Below are positions 25,362 to 33,877 of a stretch of DNA of 62,624 nt, piece by piece. The notes under the pieces were generated by a model. That model searched no databases, was not told the DNA's origin, and worked only from the letters and a program-made list of their open reading frames with translations. How positions within the stretch are numbered: the first letter of the stretch is position 1; each line of letters opens with the position of its first letter. Both the position numbers and the translations under genes were made by a program. The stretch lies in the NCBI RefSeq assembly GCF_000376565.1, contig NZ_BARG01000072.1:1-62624 (forward strand). Reading direction: 5' to 3'. The stretch comes from Streptomyces hokutonensis (GTDB lineage: Bacteria; Actinomycetota; Actinomycetes; Streptomycetales; Streptomycetaceae).

Positions 25362-28300
25362 GGGCGCCCTGCTGCCCCCGGTCGTGGTCCGGCTCCTGGG
25401 CGACATCACCCAGCTGCGCGGCACGTTCCGACAGGCCCGCGCCGAGGCCACAGGACTGCAGGGGAGCTTCCGCCAGTCCGGGGCCACGGTCGCCGCGGGC
25501 ATGGCGAAGATGGGCCGCAGCGTCTCCCTGGTCGGCGCCGGCGTCGCGGTCGCCTCGACGAAGATGGCGGCCGACTTCCAATCCGAGACGATGGTCTTGC
25601 ACACCGCCGCGGGCGAGACCGTGAAGAACCTGGCCACCGTCCGCCAGGGCATCCTCAACATCGCCACAGGCACCGGTACAGGCATTCAGAACCTGACCGA
25701 CGGCATGTACCAGATCGAAAAGGCCGGCTACCGGGGGAAGTCCGGCCTGACGGTCCTGAAGGCTGCCGCGCAAGGCGCGAAGGAAGAGAACGCTCAACTC
25801 TCCACGGTCACCAACGCCATGACCTCGGTCATGGCGTCGTACCACCTGCACGCCAGCGACTCCGTGCGTGTCATGAACGGCCTCAAGACGGCGGCCGGCG
25901 AGGGCAAGATGACGATGGAGGAGTTCGCGGGCTCCCTTTCGACGGTCTTGCCGATCGCGTCCGCCAACAAGATCTCCTTCCAGGAAGTGGCCGGCGCTCT
26001 GGCCACGCTCACCCAGCACGGCACCTCGGCCCGGGAGGGCACGCAGGAACTCGCCTCGACGATCCGGAACCTGGCTGCGCCCAACAACGTCGCGGTGCAG
26101 ACGATGCAGAGATTCGGCCTGTCCGCCACGGACGTGCAGACCAAGCTCGGCAAGCGCGGCCTGACCGGAACCCTCGACCTGCTCACCCAGACCGTCCTGT
26201 CGAAGATGGGCAAGTCCGGGACGATCTTGTTGAGCGCGTTCAACGACACCAAGCAGGCCGCGGCCAACGCCCGGCAGATGCTCTCGCTGATGGACCCCGC
26301 GGTCGCGAAGGTGGCGCGCGCCTTCGAGACCGGCAAGATCTCGGTCGGCGACTGGCGCAAGCAGATCAAGGGCATGCCCACCGACCAGGCCAACCTGGCC
26401 AACCAGTTCGCGACGTTCGTCAACAAGACCCACGGGTTCAGCGACGCCCTGAAGAAGGGCGGCCCCGCAGCCACCACCTACACCGACGCGATCAAGCGCA
26501 TGACGGGCGGCGCGATCGGCCTGAACACCACGCTGCAGCTCACCGGGGAGAACGCCAACGGCTTCAAGGACCGGGTCAAGAAGGTCGGCGAGTCCTTCAA
26601 CCACAGCAGCAAGGACGTCGAGGGCTGGAAGGAGACGTCCAAGCAGCTCAGCACGCAGCTCGCCCAGATCAAAATGGGTGCTGAGAAGGTGGCGATCGAG
26701 ATCGGCTCCAAGCTGATCCCGGTCGTCTCCGCCGTGATCGGCTTCTTCGCGAAGCACAAGTCCGCCGCGACCGCGCTGGCCGCGGTCATCGGCGGCGTCC
26801 TCGCCCTGTCCGTGGTCGCGTACGCGGCGAAGCTCACCATGAGCGCGGCCAAGGGCGTCGTCGAGGTCGGCAAACTCGGGGTGTCCGCGGTCAAGATGGG
26901 CGGCCGCGTCGTCCAGGGCTTCCGGGACGCCCGGGTCGCCGGGAGCGCCTTCTCCGGGAAGGCCGGCTCGTTCGGCGGCGCGCTGCGCAAGGGCTTCGAC
27001 GGCATCGTGTCCGGAGCGAAGACCGCCGGCGGCGCGGTGAAGACCCTCGCGCTCAACATCGGCAAGGTGTCCGCCAGCGCCGGCAGGGCCGCCTGGACCG
27101 GCGTCGTCAAGGGCATCAAGGGCGTCGGCCTCGCCATGAAGACGGCCTCAGTACAGGCGCTCGGCTTCCTGCGGACCATGGCTCTGTCCGCGCTGTCAGC
27201 GGCGCGCGCCGCGATTTCATACACGGCACAGAAGATCGCCCTCGTCGCATCGACGATCGCCTCGCGGGCCGCCGCGATCGCCCAGGGCGCCCTGAACCTG
27301 GTCATGGACGCCAACCCGATCATGCTCATCGTGCTGGGCATCGCCGCCCTGATCGCCGGGCTGATCCTCGCCTACAACAAGATCGGCTGGTTCAGGGACT
27401 TCGTCAACAGCGCCTTCAAGATGATCAGCAGCGCGATCGGTGCGGTCATCGACTGGGTGAAGGGGCACTGGCCGCTCCTCCTGGCGATCCTCACCGGCCC
27501 GATCGGCATCGCGGTCGCCCTGGTCGTCAAGTACTGGGACAAGATCAGCTCCGGGTTCAAGACGGCCTACCACGCCACCGTCAACACCGGGAAATCCCTG
27601 ATCGACTGGATCACCGGACTGCCCGGCCGGGCGAAGAACGCCCTGTCCTCCCTCGCGGCCAAGGTCGCCGAGGTCGCCCTGGACGCCTGGTACCGCTTCA
27701 AGTCCTCCACCATCAGCAAGGCCACTGAAGCGATCGCCTGGGTCAAGGGGCTGCCCGGCCGGGTCAAATCCGCACTCGGGAACCTGGGCAGCCTCCTCCT
27801 GGGCGCCGGTAAGGCTCTGATCGGCGGTTTCATCACCGGGATCAAGAACATGGCCGGGGCGGCGTACAACGCCGCGAAGGGCGTGGTCTCGAAGATCGCC
27901 GGCCTGTTCCCGCACTCACCCGCGAAGGAAGGCCCCTTCTCGGGACGCGGCTGGACGCTGCACTCGGGCCGGGCCCTGATGGACGGCCTGGCGGACGGCA
28001 TCCGCGCAGGCGCCCCGCGCGCCCACGCCACGATGCGTGACGCCGCGAAAGCGACCTCGGACGCCTTCGCGCACACCCTCGGGATCGCCAGCCCGAGCAA
28101 GGTGTTCCGCCAGCTCGGTATCTACATCAACACCGGCCTGGTCGACGGCCTCACCGGCTCGATGGCGAAGGTCAAGGCCGCGACCCGGCGTATCGAGTCG
28201 CTGCTGATGCAGACCTACAGCAAGGTCGCCGACCTCAAGGGCACCCGCGGCGTCTCCAACTCGTGGGTGAAGTCCCACGAGAAGACGATCAAGAAGCTGG

Positions 28301-29205
28301 AGGCGTACGCGAAGAAGGAGGACAAGGTCCTCCGCGGCCTGGCGGCGAAGCGCGACTCGGTCGCCGCCAAGCTGAAGACCGCCCAGAAGAAGCTGAAAGA
28401 CCTCCAGAAGGCCTGGTCCGACGAGGTCAAGAACGTCAGCCAGGGCATCATGCAGGGCTTCTCCGTCGTCACGGAGGCCCCGCAAGAGGGCTTCGCGTTG
28501 ACCGCGCAGGACGTGGTCAACAAGATGCGCGACCAGCAGCAGAAGGCCGTCCAGTTCGCGGCCCAGCTGCAGGCCCTGAAGAAGAAGGGCCTCTCGAGCG
28601 ATCTGATCGCGCAGATCGCCGCCGCCGGCGTGGACCAGGGCGGCGCGACCGCCACGGCTCTGGCCGGAGCGACGAAGGACCAGATCAAGCAGATCAACGC
28701 GGCGAACACGGCCACGAAGAACGCGGCCACCAGCGCGGGCAAGTCGGTGGCCGACGCGATGTACGGGTCCGGGATCAAGGCGGCCCAAGGGCTGGTCAAG
28801 GGCCTCCAGTCGCAGGAAAAGGCGATCGAGAAGCAGATGCTCAAGATCGCGAAGAAGATGGCCACCACCATCAAGAACGCCCTCAAGATCAAGAGCCCGA
28901 GCCAGGTCTTCGCCCAGATCGGCCAGTGGATCCCCAAGGGCCTCGCCGCCGGCGTCGAGCGCCACGCCCACCACGCGACCACCGCCGTACACCGCCTCGC
29001 CAGCTCCGTTGCGGGCGCCGGCTCGTTCACCGGACCGGGCCTCGCGATGGCAGGAGGCGGCGGCACCGTCGTCTACAACAACACGGTGCAACTCCACGTT
29101 GAGGGCCACGTACTGACGGAACGGAAGCTCCTCGACGTCGTCGAGAGAGGCTTCCTGCGTCGCGGTATGCGCAACCCGGCGACCTACCCCGCCTACAAGC
29201 GCTGA
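25354..29205 (+). CDS. Orphan phage tail tape measure protein (TP901-like)
   Basis: A 1283-residue protein from GTG 25354. The N-terminal third is a classical TP901-type core (AGVAVASTKMAADFQSET, GMYQIEKAGYRGK, FQEVAGALATLTQHGTSA, about 50-370). Three hydrophobic segments follow near 470-490, 650-675 and 705-725. Later come LPGR-x-K/R-x-ALSSL-type repeats, a SPAKEGPFSGRGW block and two copies of SPSxVFxQxGxxixxGLxxG (about 910 and 1190) around a Lys-rich coiled coil (about 965-1030). In phages such a protein sets tail length and reaches into the host membrane. No tail tube, baseplate, capsid or terminase gene lies near, so it is an orphan. Confidence 0.9.
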   Translation: MSEGALLPPVVVRLLGDITQLRGTFRQARAEATGLQGSFRQSGATVAAGMAKMGRSVSLVGAGVAVASTKMAADFQSETMVLHTAAGETVKNLATVRQGILNIATGTGTGIQNLTDGMYQIEKAGYRGKSGLTVLKAAAQGAKEENAQLSTVTNAMTSVMASYHLHASDSVRVMNGLKTAAGEGKMTMEEFAGSLSTVLPIASANKISFQEVAGALATLTQHGTSAREGTQELASTIRNLAAPNNVAVQTMQRFGLSATDVQTKLGKRGLTGTLDLLTQTVLSKMGKSGTILLSAFNDTKQAAANARQMLSLMDPAVAKVARAFETGKISVGDWRKQIKGMPTDQANLANQFATFVNKTHGFSDALKKGGPAATTYTDAIKRMTGGAIGLNTTLQLTGENANGFKDRVKKVGESFNHSSKDVEGWKETSKQLSTQLAQIKMGAEKVAIEIGSKLIPVVSAVIGFFAKHKSAATALAAVIGGVLALSVVAYAAKLTMSAAKGVVEVGKLGVSAVKMGGRVVQGFRDARVAGSAFSGKAGSFGGALRKGFDGIVSGAKTAGGAVKTLALNIGKVSASAGRAAWTGVVKGIKGVGLAMKTASVQALGFLRTMALSALSAARAAISYTAQKIALVASTIASRAAAIAQGALNLVMDANPIMLIVLGIAALIAGLILAYNKIGWFRDFVNSAFKMISSAIGAVIDWVKGHWPLLLAILTGPIGIAVALVVKYWDKISSGFKTAYHATVNTGKSLIDWITGLPGRAKNALSSLAAKVAEVALDAWYRFKSSTISKATEAIAWVKGLPGRVKSALGNLGSLLLGAGKALIGGFITGIKNMAGAAYNAAKGVVSKIAGLFPHSPAKEGPFSGRGWTLHSGRALMDGLADGIRAGAPRAHATMRDAAKATSDAFAHTLGIASPSKVFRQLGIYINTGLVDGLTGSMAKVKAATRRIESLLMQTYSKVADLKGTRGVSNSWVKSHEKTIKKLEAYAKKEDKVLRGLAAKRDSVAAKLKTAQKKLKDLQKAWSDEVKNVSQGIMQGFSVVTEAPQEGFALTAQDVVNKMRDQQQKAVQFAAQLQALKKKGLSSDLIAQIAAAGVDQGGATATALAGATKDQIKQINAANTATKNAATSAGKSVADAMYGSGIKAAQGLVKGLQSQEKAIEKQMLKIAKKMATTIKNALKIKSPSQVFAQIGQWIPKGLAAGVERHAHHATTAVHRLASSVAGAGSFTGPGLAMAGGGGTVVYNNTVQLHVEGHVLTERKLLDVVERGFLRRGMRNPATYPAYKR

Positions 29206-29266
29206 GCACCGGTCGGCGCCGTCCTGCGGCTCTACACCTGCCCGAGCCTGGGCCGACGAGACCACC

Positions 29267-29320
29267 TTGCAACGGCGTGGCACGCCCGACACGGCGCGAC
29301 ATCCCGCGTACAAGCACTGA
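29267..29320 (+). pseudogene. Duplicate of tape measure C-terminal end
   Basis: In frame, 29267-29320 encodes LQRRGTPDTARHPAYKH followed by a stop. The true tape measure end is FLRRGMRNPATYPAYKR followed by a stop. The shared RRG and PAYK residues and stop, 115 bases apart, indicate a decayed second copy of the 3' end. Confidence 0.6.
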
Positions 29321-29351
29321 GCAGGAGCAGCACTGATCTCAAGGAGACCCC

Positions 29352-29690
29352 GTGGACACCCCTCGGACGCGCCGTACGCCGCCCGCCGCCGTGGCGTCGA
29401 TCCTCTGTGCCGCCCGCGCCCGGGCCGGGCTGGGACAGCGGGAGACGGCCCGGCGGGCGGCGTTGTCGTCGGGCTATCTCGCCAACCTCGAGGCCGGCCG
29501 TCGCTGTCCGTCCACGGCGGCCCTCGCCGCCCTGGCCTCGGTGCTGCCCTTCACCGCGGCGGAGCGCCAGGAGCTCGAGGCGGCGGCCGTGACGGACGCC
29601 GGGCTCAGCAACCCGCTGCGCCAGACGCCCGGTCAGAGGCCGGTGCCAGCCACGGGGTTGTCCTCCCACTTGTCGGCGTCTTCGAAGTAG
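29352..29690 (+). CDS. XRE-family HTH protein
   Basis: 112 residues from GTG 29352, with AAGGAG upstream. Residues about 15-70 (LCAARARAGLGQRETARRAALSSGYLANLEAGRR) make the XRE HTH. The C-terminal 20 residues are encoded in the region that overlaps the 3' end of the oppositely oriented recombinase gene (29633-29690), so that tail may be an accident of a junction. It probably controls the tape measure stretch or the neighbouring recombinase. Confidence 0.72.
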   Translation: MDTPRTRRTPPAAVASILCAARARAGLGQRETARRAALSSGYLANLEAGRRCPSTAALAALASVLPFTAAERQELEAAAVTDAGLSNPLRQTPGQRPVPATGLSSHLSASSK

Positions 29691-30700
29691 CCCAGCAGCG
29701 CTTTCGATCCGTCGGCCCATCCGCCGTGGCGGCCGACGCGTACGACGTCGTGACCGGCCTTGCGCGCCGCGGTGGCGAACCCACGCCGCAGGCTGTGCCC
29801 GGTCCACCGCCCGTCGAGGCCGGCCGCGGCCGTGGCGCGTTCGACGACGTCTGCGGCGGCCTCCGGGGTGATCCGGCCCGTGGGGTCGCCGATCGGCCGG
29901 CCGCGACGGTGCATGGGCGGCGCGACGCGGCCGTGCCGGTCGACGCGCACGAACAGCGGCCCCTCGGTCCGGCCCGCCTCGGCCATGGCCTCCCGCAGGG
30001 CGCGTACGGCCCGCACGGGGCAGGTGGCGGGGTTGGCGCCGTACGGGATCGCGGTGTCGGTGAAGGCCTTCAGCTTCTTCCGGTAGACGGCGGCCTCGAG
30101 GCCGTTGTCCGTCTCGGCGACGTCGGCCAGGTCCAGCGCGGCGAGCTCGGAGACGCGACCGGCGCAGGCGAAGCCGAGGAGCAAGAGCGCGGCGTCCCGC
30201 TTGCCCTGCAGCGTGGTGCGGTCCAGCGCGGCGAGCACGGTCCGCAGTTGCGCGGGCTGGAGGGGGTCGGCCTTGCGAGGCCGGGCGGCGGGATCCTTGG
30301 CGCGCGCGAGCCGGTCGCGGTAGCCGCGCAGCACGACGCGGGCGCCCTTGCAGCTGGGCACCGGGACGTTGGCGGCGGCGTGCGCGGTGCGGATGGCGGA
30401 CAGGGCGCGCTCGATGGAACTCGGCCCGTACGGGCGGCCGGTGCGCGGCCGCGGGGTGAGGGTCAGGTGCGTCGTGTACTCCACGACGGTCTCCGGGCTG
30501 GCGGGCAGCGGGGTCGTGCCGGTCGCCGTGCACCAGGAGGTGAAGCCCGCCCAGTCGGTGCTGTAGGCGCGGCGCGTGGAGTCTGCGGTACCGGCCGCGA
30601 GCGCGGCCCGCGCGGCATCGGACAGCGGAGCCGAGACCGCCTGGGGGAGGGCTGCGACGGGGGTGCTCAACTCCAGTTGCTGGCTCATGAGAAGGAACAT
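29633..30700 (-). CDS. Second tyrosine recombinase
   Basis: A 355-residue XerC/D-like recombinase. The core-binding domain covers about 30-125 (TRRAYSTDWAGFTSWC), and the catalytic residues are Arg in ACAGRVSEL (about 180), HxxR in GHSLRRGF (about 300), His in VGRHGGW (about 325) and Tyr in LLGYFED (about 340). It has no excisionase beside it, and its 3' end overlaps the XRE gene by 58 bases. It is unlike the element integrase and may come from a nested element or resolve multimers. ATG 30688 is an alternative start. Confidence 0.88.
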   Translation of the reverse strand: MFLLMSQQLELSTPVAALPQAVSAPLSDAARAALAAGTADSTRRAYSTDWAGFTSWCTATGTTPLPASPETVVEYTTHLTLTPRPRTGRPYGPSSIERALSAIRTAHAAANVPVPSCKGARVVLRGYRDRLARAKDPAARPRKADPLQPAQLRTVLAALDRTTLQGKRDAALLLLGFACAGRVSELAALDLADVAETDNGLEAAVYRKKLKAFTDTAIPYGANPATCPVRAVRALREAMAEAGRTEGPLFVRVDRHGRVAPPMHRRGRPIGDPTGRITPEAAADVVERATAAAGLDGRWTGHSLRRGFATAARKAGHDVVRVGRHGGWADGSKALLGYFEDADKWEDNPVAGTGL

Positions 30701-30815
30701 TATCCGGAGCCAGAACCGCTTTCCTAGGAAAGCACCGAAAACGCGTTGCGGGATCCCTGCGGCGAGTGTCGGCTGGATGGCCCGGGAGGGTCGCTTGCCG
30801 CACTAGCGTTGGCCC

Positions 30816-31124
30816 ATGACCTCGGATGCAGAGAAGCAGCTGAATGCAGGCGGCCTGGAACTCGAAGAGGAGGACTTCGGCCGCGAGGACGAGCCGGACG
30901 TCGACGGCTGCGCGCTCATTGGCGTGCGTGATGAAGGACTTCAGGTGCGGCTCGTCATCCGCCCCGGACTGGCCCCTGCCTTCCGTGCCGGATTCGCCGA
31001 GTGGGCCCTGCAGCGCATCCAACGATTCGAAGAGCACGGACCCGAACCGGACGGCTGGCAGAAGCGCAGCGACGGCAATTGGCAACTGTGGGTGCGCCGG
31101 CACTGGTTGCCGCAGATCGACTGA
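30816..31124 (+). CDS. Hypothetical acidic protein
   Basis: 102 residues from ATG 30816. The first 35 residues are strongly acidic (LELEEEDFGREDEPDVDG), followed by a compact alpha/beta segment ending DGNWQLWVRRHWLPQID. No family or catalytic residue is recognised. It stands alone between two leftward genes. Confidence 0.55.
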   Translation: MTSDAEKQLNAGGLELEEEDFGREDEPDVDGCALIGVRDEGLQVRLVIRPGLAPAFRAGFAEWALQRIQRFEEHGPEPDGWQKRSDGNWQLWVRRHWLPQID

Positions 31125-31172
31125 CCGGATGCGCCTCGACGCACTCAGCACGAGATCATTCGCGGGCATCGA

Positions 31173-31649
31173 TCAGCCAGCGCCGCCGACCCCCGTCGTC
31201 ACGAGGGCAGCCACGACGTCCGGCCGGCACAGGTCACCGGCACGCCGGGGTGCGACCGCCCAGTGGGGCCCGGGTGGACGTACGCAGTCCAGGCGCGGGA
31301 TGCCGAGGTAGACACCCGACCCCAGGAACTCCGCGCGCTGGTCGTGCTCCCAAGCGGGTTCGACGTTTGCGGGAACGAGTGGGTAGTAGAGGCCCGGGCG
31401 TGATGGGCGCGGGTCGCAGATGACCGGGCCCTCGAGCAGCTCGGCGAGTGCCTGGGCAACAGCGCCGACCTCGTTCACGCCGAGGGTGGCGTGGACGAGG
31501 CCGCCGGTTAGCCGGATCGCGGCGAATGTGTGCCCGAGCGGCACAAGGGCGGCGGCACGCGTGGCCCACTCGCGCTGTACCCAGCCGGGCTCCGGGTGAG
31601 CCTGCGACAACCACGTGATGACGTGTGCTTCTGCCTGCTTGTTCGGCAT
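31173..31649 (-). CDS. Hypothetical element protein
   Basis: 158 residues from ATG 31649. Conserved-looking parts are WATRAAALVPLGHTFAAIRL (about 28-48), EGPVICDPRPSRPGLYYPLVP (about 72-92) and FLGSGVYLGIPRLD (about 106-120). The layout recalls small proteins in Streptomyces elements that accompany DUF6879 and Scr1-type regulators. Function is unknown. It lies downstream of the three coupled genes, beyond two hairpins. Confidence 0.6.
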   Translation of the reverse strand: MPNKQAEAHVITWLSQAHPEPGWVQREWATRAAALVPLGHTFAAIRLTGGLVHATLGVNEVGAVAQALAELLEGPVICDPRPSRPGLYYPLVPANVEPAWEHDQRAEFLGSGVYLGIPRLDCVRPPGPHWAVAPRRAGDLCRPDVVAALVTTGVGGAG

Positions 31650-31689
31650 GTATCGCCCCTGTCCCCGTCAGGGTGGGAGAGCGGTCGCC

Positions 31690-31784
31690 CCTCGGCCCGG
31701 CCTGCTGCGGTGCGGAGCATGGACAGGCCGGGCCGAGGAGTCAGCGGTACGGCGGCCGCCCCGTCGGGGGAACGAGGGGCGGCC
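31690..31784 (-). terminator. Two hairpins between leftward genes
   Basis: A perfect 15-bp inverted repeat (31690-31704 with 31724-31738) and a 9-bp one (31754-31762 with 31776-31784) lie between the three-gene unit and the gene at 31173-31649. They probably terminate or attenuate the leftward transcript. Confidence 0.6.
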
Positions 31785-31831
31785 ACCGTCTTCCCGTGGC
31801 CGGTCGGCGCGGTGGTGGCCGGCCTCGGGGG

Positions 31832-32224
31832 TCAGCGTCGCGCGCCGACAGTGGCCTGGTCGTTGCCTGCGAGTCGCAGGATGGCCCGCTGGAGGATGAG
31901 CAGGCGGCGTTCGTCGAGCGACTCGACGGCTGTGAGCGAGACGTGGCCGATGCCCACCATGGAAAGCACGAGGCCGAGAAACGCGCGCTGCTGGTCGTCG
32001 AGGCTCAGCGTGTAGAGGCGCCCCATGAGACGGTCCCAGACGGCCGTCATCCGGCCGTCCTGCTTCACGACCAGGGCCGTGCGTACGCCATCGTGGGCGA
32101 GGAGGGTCTCCTCCTCGGCGAGGGCCTGCGCCGCTGTCCGGTCACGGTCGCTCTTGGCGTTGCGGACCAGCAGCTCGCCGAGCTTCGGTACATCGACCTC
32201 GGCGGCGGGGGTGGTGGTCGTCAT
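31832..32224 (-). CDS. Hypothetical helical protein
   Basis: 130 residues from ATG 32224, with GGAGG upstream and an ATGA overlap with the preceding gene. It is helical throughout, with a charged first half (RNAKSDRDRTAAQALAEEETLL) and a hydrophobic middle (LSLDDQQRAFLGLVLSMVGIGHV). No family is recognised. It is the last gene of a three-gene coupled unit. Confidence 0.6.
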   Translation of the reverse strand: MTTTTPAAEVDVPKLGELLVRNAKSDRDRTAAQALAEEETLLAHDGVRTALVVKQDGRMTAVWDRLMGRLYTLSLDDQQRAFLGLVLSMVGIGHVSLTAVESLDERRLLILQRAILRLAGNDQATVGARR

Positions 32225-32730
32225 GGGGTTGCCTCCGTGGGACGTCGGGACCCGCCGGGGCCGAACGCGGCGGCGAGTACGGTGGGGTCGGTCAGTTGGC
32301 CCGTCCCGTCGGGGCGGTGCAGCCAGAAGCGGCCGCAGACCGGCCAGCCCGTGGGCGGGCAGTGCAGCGGCGTGCCGGACGGCTGGACCGCTACCGCCCG
32401 TACGTCGGCGAGCTCGTCGGCAGCGTCGCTGGGCACCAGCCACCAGGCCCGGTCGAGCAGGGGATCGGCGAGCACAGGGCCGCGGTGTTCCTCGCGAATG
32501 CGGTTGAGGGCCTGCATCGTGGTGACGAGCAGCGCTTCGGCGGCGAGCCAGTGAGGGCCGGAGGGGATCGGGGCGAGTGCCTCTATCCACCACGCCTGGC
32601 GGACAAGGTCCGGGTGCGCGGAGCAGTCGGCGAGCCACGCGTCCCCGGCCTCGTACGCGGCGGCGAAGTGTGGCTTCGGGCGGCACCGCCCCGATCGCAC
32701 CGCCGAGCCTTCCTCCGTGGTGTTGCTCAT
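32221..32730 (-). CDS. Hypothetical protein, Trp-rich
   Basis: 169 residues from ATG 32730, overlapping both neighbours by ATGA. Trp and Pro are frequent (VRQAWWIEALAPIPSGPHWLAAEAL), and the C-terminal part reads HCPPTGWPVCGRFW, then RPDGTGQLTDPTVLAAAFG, a pattern seen in many uncharacterised Streptomyces element proteins. Function is unknown. Confidence 0.6.
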   Translation of the reverse strand: MSNTTEEGSAVRSGRCRPKPHFAAAYEAGDAWLADCSAHPDLVRQAWWIEALAPIPSGPHWLAAEALLVTTMQALNRIREEHRGPVLADPLLDRAWWLVPSDAADELADVRAVAVQPSGTPLHCPPTGWPVCGRFWLHRPDGTGQLTDPTVLAAAFGPGGSRRPTEATP

Positions 32731-32945
32731 GCTGCCGCTCCGCGCTGGAGGGCATCGGCCAGTCGCATGGCGACGTCCGGGCGGACGCGGCCGAGCACGA
32801 CGAGCCGGACCCGGTAGGACTCCTGCGGATCGACGGCGAGGGACGGAAGGACGATGCCGGCGCGGTCGAGTGCGGCCCGCAGGGATTCCATCGCCGTGAA
32901 CGGGTCGACGTTGGACACGTCGTGCATCTCGGGTGCAGAGGCCAT
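32727..32945 (-). CDS. Small hypothetical protein
   Basis: 72 residues from ATG 32945, first gene of the leftward three-gene unit. The sequence (FTAMESLRAALDRAGIVLPSLAVDP, then VRLVVLGRVRPDVAMRLADALQRG) suggests a small alpha/beta protein. No family is recognised. Its promoter should lie in the repeat-bearing region shared with the divergent DUF6879 gene. Confidence 0.6.
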   Translation of the reverse strand: MASAPEMHDVSNVDPFTAMESLRAALDRAGIVLPSLAVDPQESYRVRLVVLGRVRPDVAMRLADALQRGAAA

Positions 32946-32969
32946 GAACGGGACCGTAGGGAGCGGCTG

Positions 32970-33025
32970 TTGACAGCTTCCAGGCGATGTTCTCGAATGT
33001 TCTCAGTCTCTGCTGAGATGTTCTC
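32970..33025. promoter_or_regulatory. Divergent promoter with TGTTCTC repeats
   Basis: TGTTCTC occurs at 32988, 32998 and 33019, spaced 10 and 21 bases. A rightward promoter TTGACA (32970-32975) with TCGAAT (32993-32998) at 17 bases overlaps the first two copies. The site sits between divergent units and the Scr1-type HTH protein encoded nearby is a natural binder. Confidence 0.55.
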
Positions 33026-33117
33026 GTGTGGTCGCAAGCGGAGGTATGCGAGCAGTAGATCGGCGCGGTCGCCGTGGTGATGCTGATGGCGACCAGTCCC
33101 ACGACGAGGGAGGCACC

Positions 33118-33867
33118 GTGGCACGACGGCTCATCTTCACCGGCACGGACAGCAAGAACGGCGGCTGCCCAGCACTCCACACCGACACCGACACCGGCGA
33201 GATCATCGTGCAGGGACCGCCGCTCACCGATCCCGACGACCTCGCCCGCCTCAAGCACTTTGGCCCCGACGACGCGGCGGTCGTCGTACCGGCCGAACTG
33301 CTCGTCAACCACGGCCCCAAGGAGCTGCACCGCGTGCCGAAGACCATCGACCTGGACGAGTTCGGCCAGCTCTTCCACACCTTCGAGCACACCGCTTGGC
33401 GGCTGGAGACGCGCCGCGGCTACGCCTCCGACCGCGAGGACCCCACCTACCGCGAGTTCGTCGACACGGGCCGGATCACCCTCGACTACGACGACGAGTG
33501 GTCGCAGACCATCCGGCATCAGGTCCGCGCCGGGAAGACGATCGGCCGCGTCCGCGTCGTCGACGAGCCGCCGACCGAGGGCCAGCTGTTTCTCCTCGCC
33601 GACTCCCCGCGCAACACCGCGGCCGGCGAGGACATCCGCTGCCTACCGCGCAACGAGGCCGAGGAACGACTGCTGCCCGCCGAGGACTTCTGGATCTTCG
33701 ACAGCCGTATGGTCGCCCGCCTCAACTTCGACGAACAGGACGTCTTCCACAGCGTCGAGATCATCACCGACCCCGCTGAGGTGCTGCGGTACTGCCAGCT
33801 GCGGGACGCCGCCACGCACGACGCCATCCCGTGCGGCGAGTTCGCCGCGCGCCTGCGCACACCCTGA
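33118..33867 (+). CDS. DUF6879 protein with fused N-terminal domain
   Basis: 249 residues from GTG 33118, with GAGGCACC upstream. Residues 1-60 (RLIFTGTDSKNGGCPALHTDTDTGE) form a short beta-rich module. Residues about 75-245 are DUF6879 (FGQLFHTFEHTAWRLETR, GEDIRCLPRNEA, FWIFDSRMVARLNFDEQ). In many Streptomyces loci these are encoded by two adjacent genes followed by an Scr1-type HTH gene; here they are fused. The pair resembles a toxin/antitoxin-like or signalling locus, but its biochemical role is not known. Confidence 0.8.
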   Translation: MARRLIFTGTDSKNGGCPALHTDTDTGEIIVQGPPLTDPDDLARLKHFGPDDAAVVVPAELLVNHGPKELHRVPKTIDLDEFGQLFHTFEHTAWRLETRRGYASDREDPTYREFVDTGRITLDYDDEWSQTIRHQVRAGKTIGRVRVVDEPPTEGQLFLLADSPRNTAAGEDIRCLPRNEAEERLLPAEDFWIFDSRMVARLNFDEQDVFHSVEIITDPAEVLRYCQLRDAATHDAIPCGEFAARLRTP

Positions 33868-33877
33868 CGAGCCGCCG

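Noticed and set aside
23773..26757. 994-codon open frame antisense to the coiled-coil and tape measure genes
   Set aside because: Shadow frame. Its composition is Gly/Leu/Arg-rich without motifs, and the plus-strand tape measure protein is clear.
25354..29205. Complete prophage or tailocin around the tape measure gene
   Set aside because: No capsid, portal, terminase, tube, sheath, baseplate or lysis gene is present on either side.
27916..29313. Long frame antisense to the 3' part of the tape measure gene
   Set aside because: Mirror frame of the Lys/Ala-rich coding strand; no start site or motif.
31832..33124. Single long minus-strand frame covering the three-gene unit
   Set aside because: The frame is open by GC bias. 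Only its last 130 codons, from ATG 32224 with a ribosome binding site, look like protein; the rest overlaps two better genes.
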